This document shows positions 6,310 through 6,987 of a DNA stretch of 6,987 nt, piece by piece. This DNA comes from Desulfobacteraceae bacterium (lineage in GTDB: Bacteria; Desulfobacterota; Desulfobacteria; Desulfobacterales; Desulfobacteraceae), in assembly GCA_011390435.1 (NCBI GenBank), contig JAABSK010000145.1, positions 1-6,987 on the forward strand. The letters are read 5' to 3'. A program made the position numbers and the translations under genes. Below the pieces are notes generated by a model. It made no database searches. It saw nothing but the letters and a program-made list of their open reading frames with translations, and was not told where the DNA came from. Position 1 is the first letter of the stretch. Each line of letters starts with the position of its first letter.

Positions 6310-6315
6310 AAGGAG
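6310..6315 (+). promoter_or_regulatory. Ribosome binding site of the Wzz-like gene
   Basis: AAGGAG is an excellent Shine-Dalgarno match but lies 14 bases before the ATG at 6330, longer than usual. No in-frame alternative start lies closer to it. ATG 6330 is therefore still the best start, perhaps helped by ribosomes finishing the gene that stops at 6288. Confidence 0.6.
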
Positions 6316-6329
6316 CTGCCGATTTCAAC

Positions 6330-6987
6330 ATGGAAGAAAAACAGACACCTGAAACTGCGCAAAAAATAATTTATGTACCCATGGCTCAGTCCATGGATGG
6401 CTTTCAAGAAGAAGATGAAATCGATCTGATGGAATTGTGGGCTGTTTTGTGGAAAAAAAAATGGTTTATCATGGGCTTTACCCTGGCCTGCACCCTGGTG
6501 GCGGTTTTTGTTACCCTGTTTGTTATGCCTGTGATGTATAAATCCAATGCAGTTCTCCTGCCCAACAAAAGTGAGTCAGGTGCTGCATCCCGTTTATCCG
6601 GCCTGGTGGGCAGCCTGCCCATTCCTCTGAACCTGCCCGGCGGAGAGGGGGTTGACAAGGTGGTTTCTTTTCTCAACAGCCGTACCCTCAAGACCCGGCT
6701 GATCGAAAAATATGACCTCCTGCCCCGGTATTATTCGGAAGCCCGGGAAGATGATGAGGCGGAAAAGCCCACACTGGTGAAAGCGTTGCAGTCAGGCCTG
6801 CTTGATGAATTTTTCAATGTGAACAATGATGATAAAACAGGGCTTATCACCATTTCCTGGGTGGATGAATCCCCGGAATTCACAGAACTGATGCTCAAGC
6901 GCGTGATTACGGAGCTGCGGTTTTTTCTGGACCATGAATACGAAACAGACGCAGCCCGGGAGCGGCGGTTTGTGGAAAAACAGCTGG
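6330..6987 (+). CDS. Wzz-like chain-length determinant / polysaccharide co-polymerase (partial, N-terminus)
   Basis: The window holds 219 codons and the reading frame is still open at the end. Residues 28-45 (DEIDLMELWAVLWKKKW) are the typical Wzz-domain entry just before the first membrane segment. That segment spans about 45-68 (FIMGFTLACTLVAVFVTLFVM) and leads to a periplasmic part starting MYKSNAVLLPNK. Residues 82-106 are Ser/Gly/Leu/Pro-rich (LSGLVGSLPIPLNLPGG), as in Wzz/GumC-type proteins where a loop precedes the SFLNSRTL helix (113-120). The segment from about 195 to the end is charged and likely starts the long periplasmic coiled coil. The protein should sit in the inner membrane, set polymer length and contact the SLBB exporter encoded 41 bases upstream, presumably on the same transcript. 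Whether a C-terminal tyrosine-kinase domain (Wzc type) follows cannot be seen. There is an A9 run at 6453-6461. Confidence 0.92.
   Translation, partial: MEEKQTPETAQKIIYVPMAQSMDGFQEEDEIDLMELWAVLWKKKWFIMGFTLACTLVAVFVTLFVMPVMYKSNAVLLPNKSESGAASRLSGLVGSLPIPLNLPGGEGVDKVVSFLNSRTLKTRLIEKYDLLPRYYSEAREDDEAEKPTLVKALQSGLLDEFFNVNNDDKTGLITISWVDESPEFTELMLKRVITELRFFLDHEYETDAARERRFVEKQL

Noticed and set aside
1..6987. CRISPR arrays, tRNA or rRNA genes, insertion sequences, attachment sites
   Set aside because: I saw no spaced direct repeats, cloverleaf-like segments, transposase motifs or terminal inverted repeats on either strand.

Overview
The window is a piece of a surface-polysaccharide gene cluster (exopolysaccharide, capsule or O-antigen type) from a Gram-negative bacterium. 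All recognisable genes lie on the + strand. The best guess for the host is an anaerobic Desulfobacterota-like organism. That guess rests on moderate GC, cytoplasmic enzymes rich in cysteine, and a very long SLBB-type export protein next to a Wzz-type protein. No marker gene confirms it.

Layout. (1) Positions 1-37 hold what looks like the acidic C-terminal tail of a gene that begins outside the window. (2) Positions 27-2925 hold three tightly packed, overlapping genes: a family-4 (GT-B) glycosyltransferase, a family-2 (GT-A) glycosyltransferase of WfgS/WcaE-like type, and an NAD-dependent sugar-nucleotide epimerase/dehydratase of the extended SDR class. The first two genes overlap by 4 bases (GTGA) and the second pair by 13 (or 4, ATGA, if the inner start is used), so they should be one translationally coupled operon. 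(3) Positions 2926-3186 are non-coding or decayed. The stretch contains a plausible intrinsic terminator whose T10 tract is also the spacer of a near-consensus sigma-70 promoter. (4) Positions 3187-6288 encode a 1033-residue secreted SLBB-repeat protein of the outer-membrane polysaccharide exporter (Wza/OPX) class, with about eight SLBB modules and a visible tandem duplication of a two-module unit. (5) Positions 6330-6987 encode the N-terminal part of a Wzz/polysaccharide co-polymerase protein that runs off the window.

Working together: the SDR enzyme would make or modify an activated sugar. The two glycosyltransferases would add sugars to a lipid-linked repeat unit on the cytoplasmic face of the inner membrane. 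The Wzz-like protein would control chain length and bridge to the SLBB exporter, which carries the polymer through the periplasm and outer membrane. The break at about 3.1 kb suggests that the sugar-assembly genes and the export genes are separate transcription units.

The observations most worth checking are the homopolymer inside the export-gene promoter, the terminator/promoter overlap, the duplicated SLBB pair, and the apparent frame break at the end of the epimerase gene. I did not find a clearly new biological system; this is an unusual version of a known one.
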